The notes under the pieces were generated by a model, which worked only from the letters and a program-made list of their open reading frames with translations, made no database searches and had not been told where the DNA came from. Positions 1-7,575 of a stretch of 13,261 bases of DNA are shown here, piece by piece. Position 1 is the stretch's first letter; each line of letters opens with the position of its first letter. Made by a program: the position numbers and the translations under genes. Origin of the DNA: JANQUM01 sp047630355 (GTDB taxonomy: Bacteria; Bacteroidota; Bacteroidia; Cytophagales; Spirosomataceae); the NCBI GenBank assembly GCA_047630355.1, contig JBLHXN010000100.1:1-13261 (forward strand), written 5' to 3'.

Positions 1-233
1 TTTAAAGCCATTTCTGCTCTTATAAATACTTAATTAGGCATAAGTAGAAAAGTAAATAATATGGGATTTCAGACAGCAGGATTAATTCCTGGTGCACGTC
101 TTTCGAACCTGCACAACCTCCTTTAAAACAGCATTCTAATTTGTCAAATCAAAAACCGTTGACATTACTTTAAAATATCTTGGCATATTATTCTATCGTA
201 ATCGGTTATTCTGATTAATTAATACTTCAAAAA

Positions 234-783
234 ATGCACAAACTAACACCTCTCCTTTTCCTCCTCATTTTATCAAGCTGCTGCGTCCAAAAAGTTACCG
301 ACCTTACTTATCGTGGAGACACAAAGTCCTTGGTAGAATCGCTTCCTAGATTGGATGATTATCAAAATAAATCTAATACGAAGTATCCCATCGTTATCTT
401 TATTCACGGTGGATATTGGGAAGCGGTAGATAAAGACATTTATAAATTTTTAGGTCGTAGCTTTGCACAGAAAAACAATATGGCAAAGGAAGTAGCAACG
501 GGTATTAATTGGACGCGGGAAAATATCTCTGAATACGAACAAATACCTATCCTTCTATTGTTTCACAAAAAAATATCTTGTGAAGAAGTTGAAAAGCTAT
601 CGGTCAAACGCTGAGATAAACTACCCATCCAAAAAGCACGTTCCGATGATGAGTCAGTATTTCTTTCCGTGGAATAAGCATTACAAAGAACTTAGGCGGT
701 TTATCGGGCAGCAAAATCTGCGGATTAATTTTTATTATCAATTAAAACAACGGTATCCGCTCTCATACATCGCCACGGATTAG
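234..783 (+). pseudogene. Decayed alpha/beta-hydrolase lipoprotein gene (paralog of 2128-2958)
   Basis: This is a broken copy of the hydrolase gene found intact at 2128-2958. The start encodes a lipoprotein-like signal peptide (LILSSC) and then follows the paralog closely through HGGYW and KDIYKFLGR. The paralog's residues 84-102 are replaced by two Asn, an in-frame loss of about 17 codons. A second, larger deletion joins the segment after SEY to the paralog's TYPSI region, removing the GHSAGG nucleophile elbow. The reading frame is then lost: the first frame stops at 612-614. Homology resumes in another frame from about 580 (VKKLKSYRSNAEINY, then KKHVPMMSQYFFPWNKHYKE) and fades near 715, with a stop at 783. 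No active enzyme can be made, because the catalytic Ser is gone. I infer a duplication followed by decay. The lesions are read directly from comparison of the two copies. Confidence 0.88.
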
Positions 784-856
784 TTTTTTAGTAATAGCCA
801 AAAATCAGAACTATTAAACGGTTCGCCCCCATTACAAACAAAAAACACTACAAACC

Positions 857-1729
857 ATGCCTTCAGGATTTTTTGCCTTATTTGATGACATCGCAGTACT
901 CATGGACGACGTTGCGGCAATGAGTAAAATTGCCACCAGAAAAACAGCGGGTATTCTCGCAGATGATTTAGCGGTCAACGCCGAAAAAGCTTCGGGATTT
1001 GTTTCGTCAAGAGAATTACCCATTTTATGGAAAATTGCGAAAGGCTCTTTTTTAAGTAAACTAATAATTCTGCCCATTGCTTTTCTGCTGAGTGCCTACC
1101 TTCCGTGGGTTATCGTCCCAATTCTTTTGTTAGGAGGAGTATATTTAGCGTACGAAGGTGCCGAAAAAATATATGAATACTTGTTTCATAAAAGCAGTGC
1201 TGAGCGAAAAATTGTGAAATTAGAAATGTCTCCAGCCGAGCAAGTTGTTTACGAAGAGAAAAAGGTGAAAGATGCAATTATTGTAGACTTTATCTTGTCT
1301 ATAGAAATTGTAATTATAGCATTGGGTTCGGTGAGTGATCAGCCGCTTCAAACGCAAATTCCGGTAGTCACGATAGTTGCCATATTAGCCACCATCGGTG
1401 TTTATGGTTTAGTAGCATTATTAGTGCGAATGGACGACTTAGGTTATCGACTAATAGCTCGTAGTGACGATGACGCAGGTTTTTCAAAAACCGTTGGAAA
1501 TGGATTGGTAAAGACGTTACCCATCATAATTAGAGTCTTAGGAGTATTAGGAACCATCGCGATGATTTTGGTTGCGGGAGGAATATTTGTTCATAATTTA
1601 CCTTTCTTTCATGACCTGTTTCAATCAATACCTTCTATCATCGTGGAGCTTGTTGTTGGTTTGATTGTAGGAATCGTAGCTTTGGCTATTGTCAAGCTAT
1701 TCTCTAAAGTTTCTGGTGTAAAGCAGTAA
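857..1729 (+). CDS. yedI: DUF808 family inner-membrane protein (YedI-like)
   Basis: This 290-residue protein is a member of the DUF808 family, typified by E. coli YedI; its biochemical role is unknown. The family-typical N-terminus is clear: MPSGFFALFDDIAVLMDD, then a soluble helical stretch with KTAGILADDLAVNA up to about residue 65. Hydrophobic segments follow at about 66-99, 140-158, 168-190, 222-245 and 258-284. The motif GGVYLAYEGAEKI at 93-105, just after the first hydrophobic block, is also characteristic. Length and start agree with the family, since the MPSGFFAL start is conserved. No Shine-Dalgarno is visible, as usual in this phylum. The small acidic gene 33 bp downstream may share its transcript. 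The family assignment is from recognition of these motifs. A transport or stress role is sometimes assumed for YedI, but nothing here proves it. Confidence 0.88.
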   Translation: MPSGFFALFDDIAVLMDDVAAMSKIATRKTAGILADDLAVNAEKASGFVSSRELPILWKIAKGSFLSKLIILPIAFLLSAYLPWVIVPILLLGGVYLAYEGAEKIYEYLFHKSSAERKIVKLEMSPAEQVVYEEKKVKDAIIVDFILSIEIVIIALGSVSDQPLQTQIPVVTIVAILATIGVYGLVALLVRMDDLGYRLIARSDDDAGFSKTVGNGLVKTLPIIIRVLGVLGTIAMILVAGGIFVHNLPFFHDLFQSIPSIIVELVVGLIVGIVALAIVKLFSKVSGVKQ

Positions 1730-1762
1730 CTAACACCAGCACAGCAAACTTTTACGGAGATT

Positions 1763-2062
1763 ATGAACAAGTGTATTGTACACTCGGTATTGTTAAATCA
1801 GGTATTATTTAAACAGATAACTTCTTTTCAAATGATAGAATACATCCAAGCTCATCCGCTGTACATTCCCTTTCTGGTTTTTAACGCATTAGTTATCTAC
1901 GAAATCTATAAGACCATGATCGGAAACGACAAAGGGAAAAACGACGACGACGACGACGATAGCGATGGAGGTATTTTAATAGGCGATGACGATCCTGTGT
2001 TGGATTTACCTCCAGGTGTTACACTTCCCGTTTCACCGAAAGAGCCCGTTTTAAGTGAATAA
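1763..2062 (+). CDS. Small Asp-rich membrane-anchored protein
   Basis: Unrecognised small protein of 99 residues from this ATG, or 76 residues if the ATG at 1832 is used. The later start gives MIEYIQAHPLYIPFLVFNA, which places a single hydrophobic helix (IPFLVFNALVIYEIY) right at the N-terminus. That makes it the more natural start, although a GGAG lies only 3 bp before the first ATG. After the helix come a basic patch (NDKGK), six consecutive Asp plus more acidic residues, and a Pro-rich tail DLPPGVTLPVSP. The Asp run is encoded by five GAC codons followed by GAT, a trinucleotide repeat that could slip. The layout suggests a membrane anchor with an acidic, possibly cation-binding, tail. It sits between the YedI-like gene and the hydrolase gene. 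The function is unknown. Confidence 0.65.
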   Translation: MNKCIVHSVLLNQVLFKQITSFQMIEYIQAHPLYIPFLVFNALVIYEIYKTMIGNDKGKNDDDDDDSDGGILIGDDDPVLDLPPGVTLPVSPKEPVLSE

Positions 2063-2127
2063 ATTGTCTTATTTTTTGATTAAAACCTCACTTTGGGGTG
2101 AGAATCCTGACTACCACACAATTAAAA

Positions 2128-2958
2128 ATGAACAAAACAATCAGAACCTTGGTACCACTTTTCTGTGTTCTTTTATTATCCGGTTGTGCTAAAAGAACAA
2201 TCGACTTGTCTTACCTCAAAAGTTCGAAAGCACTAGTAGAGTCTCTTCCAAAATTGGATGTCTATCAGCCAAATAAGGGTAAAAATAATCCGGTGGTCAT
2301 TTTCATACACGGCGGTTATTGGGAAGCAGGAAGTAAAGACATTTATAAATTTCTGGGTCGTAACTTTGCTCAAAAAGATGTGGTTACCGTTATTCCCGGT
2401 TACACATTAAGCCCCGATGGAAATTATGATACAATGGCAAAAGAAGTCGCAGCGGCAATCCAATGGACGTACAATAATATTGCTGAATACGGCGGAAAAC
2501 CAAAGCAGATATTCCTGATGGGACACTCGGCTGGAGGTCACCTGATTGCTTTGGTAGGCACAAACCCCAAGTATTTAGACAACATCGATTTAATAAAAGG
2601 TATTATTCTAAACGATGCAGCGGGATTGGACATGAATACCTATTTGAAAGAAAATCCGCCGACAAAAAGTCACAACTACAACGTCACCTGGACCGAAAAT
2701 CCGAAGAACTGGAAAGACGCTTCGCCCATTTATTCTTTATCCAAGAAAGCACCGCCATTTTTAGTATACGTTGGCTCTAAAACATATCCTTCTATTATTT
2801 CTCAAAATAAAGATTTCGTGAAAAAATTAAAAACGTATCAGCCGAACGTAGAAATAAACTACCTTTCCAAGAAACACGTTCCGATGATGAGCCAATACTT
2901 TTTTCCGTGGAACAAACATTACAAAGAAATTACTAAATTTATAGATACTAATAAATAA
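2128..2958 (+). CDS. Alpha/beta-hydrolase lipoprotein (HGGYW esterase / kynurenine formamidase-like)
   Basis: Predicted lipid-anchored serine hydrolase of 276 residues. I chose the ATG at 2128 over an in-frame GTG at 2098 because it gives a clean lipoprotein signal, MNKTIRTLVP then LLLSGC with Cys20. HGGYW at residues 61-65 is the oxyanion-hole motif of the HSL/kynurenine-formamidase-like branch. GHSAGGH at 132-138 carries the nucleophile Ser134. KKHVPMM places the catalytic His at 250. The third triad residue is unclear: the usual acidic position about 30 residues before the His reads SKTYPS here. The substrate cannot be told from sequence; small esters or amides are likely for the family, and the lipobox suggests action at the cell envelope. 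A decayed paralog lies at 234-783. A weak inverted repeat (CTCAC/GTGAG) precedes the gene, and a UUCG-loop hairpin follows it. Confidence 0.87.
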   Translation: MNKTIRTLVPLFCVLLLSGCAKRTIDLSYLKSSKALVESLPKLDVYQPNKGKNNPVVIFIHGGYWEAGSKDIYKFLGRNFAQKDVVTVIPGYTLSPDGNYDTMAKEVAAAIQWTYNNIAEYGGKPKQIFLMGHSAGGHLIALVGTNPKYLDNIDLIKGIILNDAAGLDMNTYLKENPPTKSHNYNVTWTENPKNWKDASPIYSLSKKAPPFLVYVGSKTYPSIISQNKDFVKKLKTYQPNVEINYLSKKHVPMMSQYFFPWNKHYKEITKFIDTNK

Positions 2959-2972
2959 GCGAAGATGCAGCA

Positions 2973-2990
2973 ATCGAAGTTCGCTTCGAT
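2973..2990 (+). terminator. Possible terminator hairpin with TTCG loop after the hydrolase gene
   Basis: A perfect 7-bp stem (ATCGAAG at 2973-2979, CTTCGAT at 2984-2990) encloses a TTCG tetraloop. It starts 15 bp after the hydrolase stop codon and lies 33 bp before the DUF1456 gene. No T-tract follows, so it may be a weak terminator, an mRNA-stabilising hairpin or a processing site. The pairing is seen directly; the role is inferred. Confidence 0.4.
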
Positions 2991-3023
2991 AGATAAGTAA
3001 TCGCAAATTTTATCAAATCATCC

Positions 3024-3494
3024 ATGAAAAATAATATTGTTCTCCGTCAGTTTAGATATATCTTCGATTTGAGTGACGATCAAATGACTTCCCTGTTCGG
3101 ACAAGCTGACATGGTCGTAACCCGACCGCAAGTAAGCGATTGGTTAAAGAAAGAAGAGGACGAAAATTACAAAGAAATCACTGATGTAGAATTTGCCTCG
3201 CTCCTTAATGGTTTTATAAACGAGAAGAGAGGCAAAAGAGAAGGTGAACAACCGCAGCCTGAGAAACGCCTCAATAATAATATCATCTTTAGAAAACTAA
3301 AAATTGCCCTGAATATGAAAGATACTGATATTCTGGAAATCTTTAAAAAAGTAGATATGTCTATCAGCAAGCATGAACTTAGTGCCATCTTCAGAAACCC
3401 CAATCAGAGCCAATATCGAGCTTGCGAAGATCAATTTCTTCGTAACTTCTTGCATGGCCTTCAATTAAAGCACCGATCTGCTGAATCTGCGTAA
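3024..3494 (+). CDS. yehS: DUF1456 family protein (YehS-like)
   Basis: Soluble 156-residue protein with the two-repeat layout of the DUF1456 family (E. coli YehS). Repeat one covers about residues 1-67 (NNIVLRQFRYIFDLSDDQM, then PQVSDWLKKEED and the segment FASLLNGFI). Repeat two covers about 83-146 (LNNNIIFRKLKIALNMKDTD, then the pattern SKHELSAIFRNP, and FLRNFLHGL). The two halves align with one another and are joined by a charged linker rich in Lys, Glu, Gln and Pro. The start is supported by the near-invariant NNI-LR opening of the family. The molecular function is unknown; nothing in the sequence points to an enzyme. It could be expressed with the hydrolase upstream (65 bp gap), but a hairpin intervenes. 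Confidence 0.88.
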   Translation: MKNNIVLRQFRYIFDLSDDQMTSLFGQADMVVTRPQVSDWLKKEEDENYKEITDVEFASLLNGFINEKRGKREGEQPQPEKRLNNNIIFRKLKIALNMKDTDILEIFKKVDMSISKHELSAIFRNPNQSQYRACEDQFLRNFLHGLQLKHRSAESA

Positions 3495-3554
3495 CTTTTC
3501 ATCCATCGCAAGACTTCACTCCCATTTTTAGAGATAATGACGGCACAAAATTGT

Positions 3555-3589
3555 TTTTACCAAAACGACAAAACTGGTGTCTGGTAAAA
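3555..3589. repeat. Inverted repeat downstream of the DUF1456 gene
   Basis: Perfect 8-bp arms, TTTTACCA at 3555-3562 and TGGTAAAA at 3582-3589, are separated by 19 bp. They start 60 bp after the DUF1456 stop. It could be a weak hairpin or a protein-binding palindrome. With arms this short, chance is a real alternative. Confidence 0.3.
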
Positions 3590-3680
3590 CTGACTTTTAT
3601 TTTGTACCGTTGTTATCCTGAGTTTATTTCTCCGCAAACGCTTCGATACTGACTACAAGTCTGCTAAACTACGCAGTGGG

Positions 3681-3708
3681 AAAAGACTGCTAACTTCCCG
3701 TCTTTTTT
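3681..3708 (+). terminator. Candidate intrinsic terminator between the DUF1456 and marC-like genes
   Basis: AAAAGAC at 3681-3687 pairs with GTCTTTT at 3700-3706 around a 12-base loop, and the right arm runs into a stretch of six T (3703-3708). An alternative hairpin using GGGAA (from 3678) and TTCCC (to 3699) would exclude it. It lies in the 296-bp gap 3495-3790, where I see no gene. The stem is AT-rich, so its strength is doubtful. Confidence 0.4.
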
Positions 3709-3790
3709 ATGCCCAGCTTTGGAATTAACCGACGGCGTTAATGGTTACACCATTTGCCACAATAATTTCAGCAAACCAATAGTAAATTAA

Positions 3791-4405
3791 ATGGAAAATC
3801 TGTTAACGTTTTCAATTACCGTCTTTACCAGTTTTTTTGCCATCATGAATCCGATTTCAAATATGCCCATCTTTCTTTCCATATTGGAAGGCACAGACCG
3901 GGAAACCAAAAAGCGGGTAAATAGAAAATCGGTTTTGGTTGCTTTCATCATTGTAACCGTATTTGTGGTGCTTGGCAAATTCATTTTTGAGTTATTCGGA
4001 ATAACCATTCCCGCCTTTAAAATTACAGGCGGTATTTTGATTTTCTTCGTCGGTTTTCAAATGCTGCAATCTCAAAAATCAAGCGTAAAATACATTCAAA
4101 ACACCAATTTCGACGAAAATATCGCCATTTCACCACTTGCAATTCCCATTCTTGCGGGTCCCGGCACTATTGTTACGGCAATGAATTTCGTTTCGAATGC
4201 CGATTACGTACAAATCTTACTAGTTGTATTAATTTTCGGTTTAATGTGTTTGTTAAACTACTTTTTTCTCAGTTTTGGTGAGTTTATTACCAAGAAAATC
4301 GGCGACAACGTCATTTCTGTCATCGGAAAAATCATGGGCCTGATTATTGCAATTATCGGTACGAGTATGATAATTGAAGGAATCAAAATTTCTTTTAATC
4401 TGTAA
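3791..4405 (+). CDS. MarC family integral membrane protein
   Basis: Inner-membrane protein of 204 residues in the MarC/YchE/YhgN family. About six hydrophobic segments are visible (roughly 4-30, 46-69, 72-92, 115-135, 140-162 and 174-197). Family landmarks are NPISNMPIFL at 20-29, FGITIPAFKITGGILIFFVG at 69-88 and SPLAIPILAGPGTI at 114-127. MarC proteins were once linked to multiple antibiotic resistance, but that link was later withdrawn, and the true substrate of most members is unknown; a few are suggested amino-acid exporters. Length matches the family. The following lipoprotein gene begins 17 bp after the stop, so the two may be co-transcribed. Confidence 0.9.
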   Translation: MENLLTFSITVFTSFFAIMNPISNMPIFLSILEGTDRETKKRVNRKSVLVAFIIVTVFVVLGKFIFELFGITIPAFKITGGILIFFVGFQMLQSQKSSVKYIQNTNFDENIAISPLAIPILAGPGTIVTAMNFVSNADYVQILLVVLIFGLMCLLNYFFLSFGEFITKKIGDNVISVIGKIMGLIIAIIGTSMIIEGIKISFNL

Positions 4406-4422
4406 CTGAATAAAACTTACAC

Positions 4423-4947
4423 ATGAAGAACATCATCTCATTTTTGATTTCATTGACTGCAATTCTATTTCTGTTTTCGTGCGGTCAGTCAAAAAACAGC
4501 AACGAAAAAGACACAAACTCAACTGTAAAGTCTCCGCTCACCGCAAAAGTAGATGGCGAACTATTTCAAGCTTTTGAACTGTCTTCTTACGCACTCAAAG
4601 TAATCACTCCCACATCTTTTCAGGTAAATATTTTCGGGATCGCCAAAAATGGTGAAAAAATTACGCTCAAGATTGAAAAATACAAAGGAGCAGGAACTTA
4701 CAGCATCGGTAATGGCAAAATGAACGAAGATAATCAATCCGTATCATCAACAGTTTATATTAAATCTGATAAGGACAAACCAGCAAGTATGAAAACTTGG
4801 TTTTCGGAAAAGGGAGAAATTACTATTTTTTCGGAAGTAAACGAGCGGCTTACCGGAAGTTTCACTTTTACTGCTAAAGCGGAAACAAAGCAAGGAGAAA
4901 CAAAGAATATATCAGAAGGAGTTTTTGATATCGCAATTAAGCGATAA
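4423..4947 (+). CDS. Small lipoprotein, DUF6252-like
   Basis: Predicted lipoprotein of 174 residues. A type II signal peptide ends at Cys20 (LFLFSC, then GQSKNSNEKD), followed by a Ser/Asn/Lys-rich tether to about residue 37. The mature part is predicted to be all-beta: AKVDGELFQA, FQVNIFGIAKNGEKI, GAGTYSIG, EVNERLTGSFTF and a closing SEGVFDIAI strand. The pattern of an opening VDG strand and a final G-F-D strand resembles small Bacteroidota lipoproteins annotated as DUF6252. That match is from memory and uncertain. The function is unknown; it is likely anchored in the outer or inner membrane facing the periplasm. It lies just behind the MarC-family gene on the same strand. Confidence 0.8.
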   Translation: MKNIISFLISLTAILFLFSCGQSKNSNEKDTNSTVKSPLTAKVDGELFQAFELSSYALKVITPTSFQVNIFGIAKNGEKITLKIEKYKGAGTYSIGNGKMNEDNQSVSSTVYIKSDKDKPASMKTWFSEKGEITIFSEVNERLTGSFTFTAKAETKQGETKNISEGVFDIAIKR

Positions 4948-5031
4948 TCAATAAACTAAAGTTGCCACAAACGGTTGCATAATTAGAAAGTGGTATATAA
5001 CCATTAGCCCTGCATGCTTCAGTACAATCTA

Positions 5032-6495
5032 ATGACATACAAAACCACACAATTATTACTCTCTCTACTTTGTTGCGTTACCTTCACTACGTTTTCTCAA
5101 AGCGGTTGGGTAAAAAATCTTGCAACCATTGGTACATTTTCTTCGCCACGAGTTTCAGATTTGAATAAAGACGGTGTGAAAGACATTATTCTGGGAGCCG
5201 GAAGGTTAGAGTTTCAGGCGTGCGACTCTGCGGTGGTTGCCATTAACGGAAAAGACGGTCAATTAATGTGGCAGGTATCAGCAAGCGATCAGATTTTCGG
5301 TTCGGCAATTTTTCAGGATATTACCGGAGACGAAATCGACGACGTTTTTATCGGTGGTCGTTCAGCGGAATTAATGGGTATTGACGGCTCAAACGGCAAT
5401 GTTCTGTGGCGTTTTCTCGAAGTCAACAAAGAATCAAATATTACGTGGTTTAATTTCTATAATCCCCAGTTTGTTGCGGATCAGGATGGGGACGGACTAC
5501 CAGATTTACTCGTTTCAAACGGCGGCGATGTATTCGCCGAACCGCACGATCCCAATCGCTCGGCGGGTTATTTATTGGTTATTAGTTCGCAGACCGGGAA
5601 GTTACTCGCAAAAGCCGTAGTACCCGATGGTAAAGAAACCTACCTTTCGCCCGTTGTACTTAACTCTAAAGAAAATAAAGACACCGAAATTCTTTTCGGA
5701 ACGGGCGGCGAAACTGTTGGTGGAGGGTTCTACATCGCATCGCTTCAAGATGTCATAAACGAAGATTTATCGAACGCCGTTCAGTTGGATAGTTGTGCCG
5801 ATAAGGGATATATCGGACCTCCGGTTCGAGTTGATATTAATGAAGATGGCATTCTGGATATTTTGACTAATTCGGTGAACGGACGCTTGCTTGCATTTGA
5901 CGGAAAGGACCACCACCGAATTTGGGAAGCAGCCATACCGAATACGGAAAGTTACAGTTCGATTACTATCGGAAATTTTAACGGTGATAAAATTCCGGAT
6001 ATGTTCGTTTCTTACGGAAGAGGTATTTGGCCGAACCTGGATTGGAGCGTGCAAATGATGGTAAACGGTTCTACGGGAGAAATAGAATTTACGGATTCGC
6101 TCGGGTTTTATCAAAACACAACTCCACTTGCCGTGGATGTAACCGGCGACGGGATTGACGAAATAGTGATGAGCTTAAACTTTCAGAAGTTTACGGAATA
6201 TAACCAAAGGTCTTTTTATAACTCGCTCATCGTAATCGAATTTGGAAGCCGTGAGGTTCTGCAAATTACCAATAATCTGGAAGGTAGTAATCTTTCTTCC
6301 ACGCCCTGGATTGGCGATTTAGATGACAATGGTTTCTTGGATATTCTGTACTGCCACAGCACTAACCTACAACTAACCTACAAATTTGATGGAATGAAAT
6401 TACACCGAATCGAAACTCAGATTCCAGTTTACAATAGTGTGAAGTGGGGTGCGTACCAAGGAAGTAACTACGACGGAATATACTCAGCTAAGTGA
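5032..6495 (+). CDS. Secreted FG-GAP/VCBS-repeat beta-propeller protein
   Basis: Exported protein of 487 residues. The ATG at 5032 is preferred over the one at 5014 because it gives a standard signal peptide (MTYKTTQLLLSLLCCVTFTT, probable cleavage after FSQ). Seven calcium-loop repeats of the D-x-[ND]-x-D-G type are visible: DLNKDGVKD 43-51, DITGDEIDD 96-104, DQDGDGLPD 150-158, DINEDGILD 268-276, NFNGDKIPD 315-323, DVTGDGIDE 369-377 and DLDDNGFLD 429-437. Between them, segments such as INGKDGQLMW and IDGSNGNVLW recall PQQ-enzyme-like propeller blades. Such proteins fold as a seven-bladed propeller and usually bind ligands or surfaces. I see no catalytic domain and no obvious type IX sorting domain at the C-terminus. 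The last three codons lie in the stem of a long hairpin. Confidence 0.88.
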   Translation: MTYKTTQLLLSLLCCVTFTTFSQSGWVKNLATIGTFSSPRVSDLNKDGVKDIILGAGRLEFQACDSAVVAINGKDGQLMWQVSASDQIFGSAIFQDITGDEIDDVFIGGRSAELMGIDGSNGNVLWRFLEVNKESNITWFNFYNPQFVADQDGDGLPDLLVSNGGDVFAEPHDPNRSAGYLLVISSQTGKLLAKAVVPDGKETYLSPVVLNSKENKDTEILFGTGGETVGGGFYIASLQDVINEDLSNAVQLDSCADKGYIGPPVRVDINEDGILDILTNSVNGRLLAFDGKDHHRIWEAAIPNTESYSSITIGNFNGDKIPDMFVSYGRGIWPNLDWSVQMMVNGSTGEIEFTDSLGFYQNTTPLAVDVTGDGIDEIVMSLNFQKFTEYNQRSFYNSLIVIEFGSREVLQITNNLEGSNLSSTPWIGDLDDNGFLDILYCHSTNLQLTYKFDGMKLHRIETQIPVYNSVKWGAYQGSNYDGIYSAK

Positions 6496-6525
6496 CTGAA
6501 ACCAACGGGTTTCAGTCACTTAGCT
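6486..6525 (+). terminator. Perfect 18-bp hairpin overlapping the FG-GAP gene stop codon
   Basis: AGCTAAGTGACTGAAACC (6486-6503) and its exact reverse complement (6508-6525) flank a 4-base AACG loop. The stop codon TGA (6493-6495) lies within the left arm. This is by far the longest perfect stem I found in the window. No T-run follows (ACGATGACCTGTTTA), so it is either a terminator that does not depend on a U-tract, a bidirectional element or a 3'-end stabiliser. The pairing is certain; the role is inferred. Confidence 0.65.
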
Positions 6526-6596
6526 ACGATGACCTGTTTAAAACCGTCAAATAAACTTACCTTACTTATAATATACCGATAAATACGCTTCAAATT

Positions 6597-7535
6597 ATGA
6601 ATATCAAGAACGTTATACAGGCAAGTTTTGACAAACTATTGTCGCACAGAACAAAAAGTCGGGTAGAGAAAATGATACTCATCATCGCGATATTCAGTTA
6701 CCTTTTTCATCTTTTGCTAATTCTGCTCAACGCTCAGGGGATTATAGAATTGGAACAAAAATTCTTCAAGAACCCGATTGCAGCCATCTACACCCCGTTC
6801 TCATTTATATTACTGTATGAAGTATATTTACTGATTTATTTTTTACCAAAGTCAATTACCATATACATTGGCAAACAATATGAAATCATCACGCTCATTG
6901 TCATCAGAAGAATTTTTAAAGATATTGCATACGTAGAATTAACTTCAGACTGGTTTCAGGATAAGAATGACCTACAATTTACTTTTGATGTGTTAACCTC
7001 ACTGATTCTCTTCTTTCTGATATTTCTGTTTTACAAAAGCATTAAAAAGAGACCGTACGAACTGATTGATGGACCTACTATTGAAGAAGGTATAGATATT
7101 AAAAAGTTTGTGCTTCTGAAGAAATCATTGGCCATTATGCTCATCCCGATACTGACCGTTTTATCTATTTATACGTTGGTAAATTGGGGCTCAGTCACGT
7201 TCAATAATCACGTAAACGGAATCATGGAATTCAAGAAGATTAACAATATTTTCTTTGATGAATTCTTTACGATACTAATAATTATTGATGTCTTGTTGCT
7301 GTTATTCTCCTTTTTCTACTCTGATGAATTTCACAAAATTATCAGAAATTCAGGATTTGTAATCTCTACAATATTGATTAAAGTTTCTTTTTTATCCGAA
7401 GGAATAGTCAATAACCTGCTTATTATCGGTGCAGTTTTATTTGGGTACAGCATCTTGATTATTCACAATATGTACGAACAAAACTATGCGGACAATAAAA
7501 CGTTAAGCGGAGACAGTTCGGAGAAAAATCTCTAA
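6597..7535 (+). CDS. Multi-pass membrane protein of unknown function
   Basis: I do not recognise this 312-residue protein. It has about seven or eight hydrophobic helices, at roughly 26-46, 64-83, 88-104, 126-147, 175-196, 222-240, 252-268 and 271-292. The N-terminus is basic (HRTKSRVEK) and the C-terminus is a short hydrophilic tail (NKTLSGDSSEKNL). A cytosolic or periplasmic loop at about 148-172 is charged (KSIKKRPYELIDGPTIEEG). The segment YEIITLIVIRRIFKDI at 95-110 carries a conserved-looking RR pair next to a membrane helix. No enzyme, channel or transporter signature is evident. It stands alone between a hairpin and the deaminase gene. Confidence 0.75.
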   Translation: MNIKNVIQASFDKLLSHRTKSRVEKMILIIAIFSYLFHLLLILLNAQGIIELEQKFFKNPIAAIYTPFSFILLYEVYLLIYFLPKSITIYIGKQYEIITLIVIRRIFKDIAYVELTSDWFQDKNDLQFTFDVLTSLILFFLIFLFYKSIKKRPYELIDGPTIEEGIDIKKFVLLKKSLAIMLIPILTVLSIYTLVNWGSVTFNNHVNGIMEFKKINNIFFDEFFTILIIIDVLLLLFSFFYSDEFHKIIRNSGFVISTILIKVSFLSEGIVNNLLIIGAVLFGYSILIIHNMYEQNYADNKTLSGDSSEKNL

Positions 7536-7575
7536 ACACATGTCCCGAGAGTATTTACTAATATCAACCTTTTGG

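Noticed and set aside
99..120. TTCGAA within a GTGCA/TGCAC inverted repeat, which at first sight resembled a tRNA T-arm
   Set aside because: No acceptor stem, anticodon arm or D-arm can be fitted around it.
61..126. 22-codon open frame (ATG to TAA) in the leader of the decayed hydrolase gene
   Set aside because: Too short, no recognisable motif and no family. The stretch 1-233 otherwise shows no gene or RNA that I can support.
832..1077. Open frame on the minus strand opposite the start of the YedI-like gene
   Set aside because: It lies entirely over a well-supported gene and upstream leader on the other strand and has no recognisable family.
2098..2127. Alternative GTG start for the hydrolase 30 bp upstream
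   Set aside because: It would add ten polar residues before a clean lipoprotein signal peptide, which would then be internal.
5767..6114. Open frame of 115 codons on the minus strand within the FG-GAP gene
   Set aside because: The + strand frame carries clear calcium-loop repeats across this region; the antisense frame is a compositional shadow.
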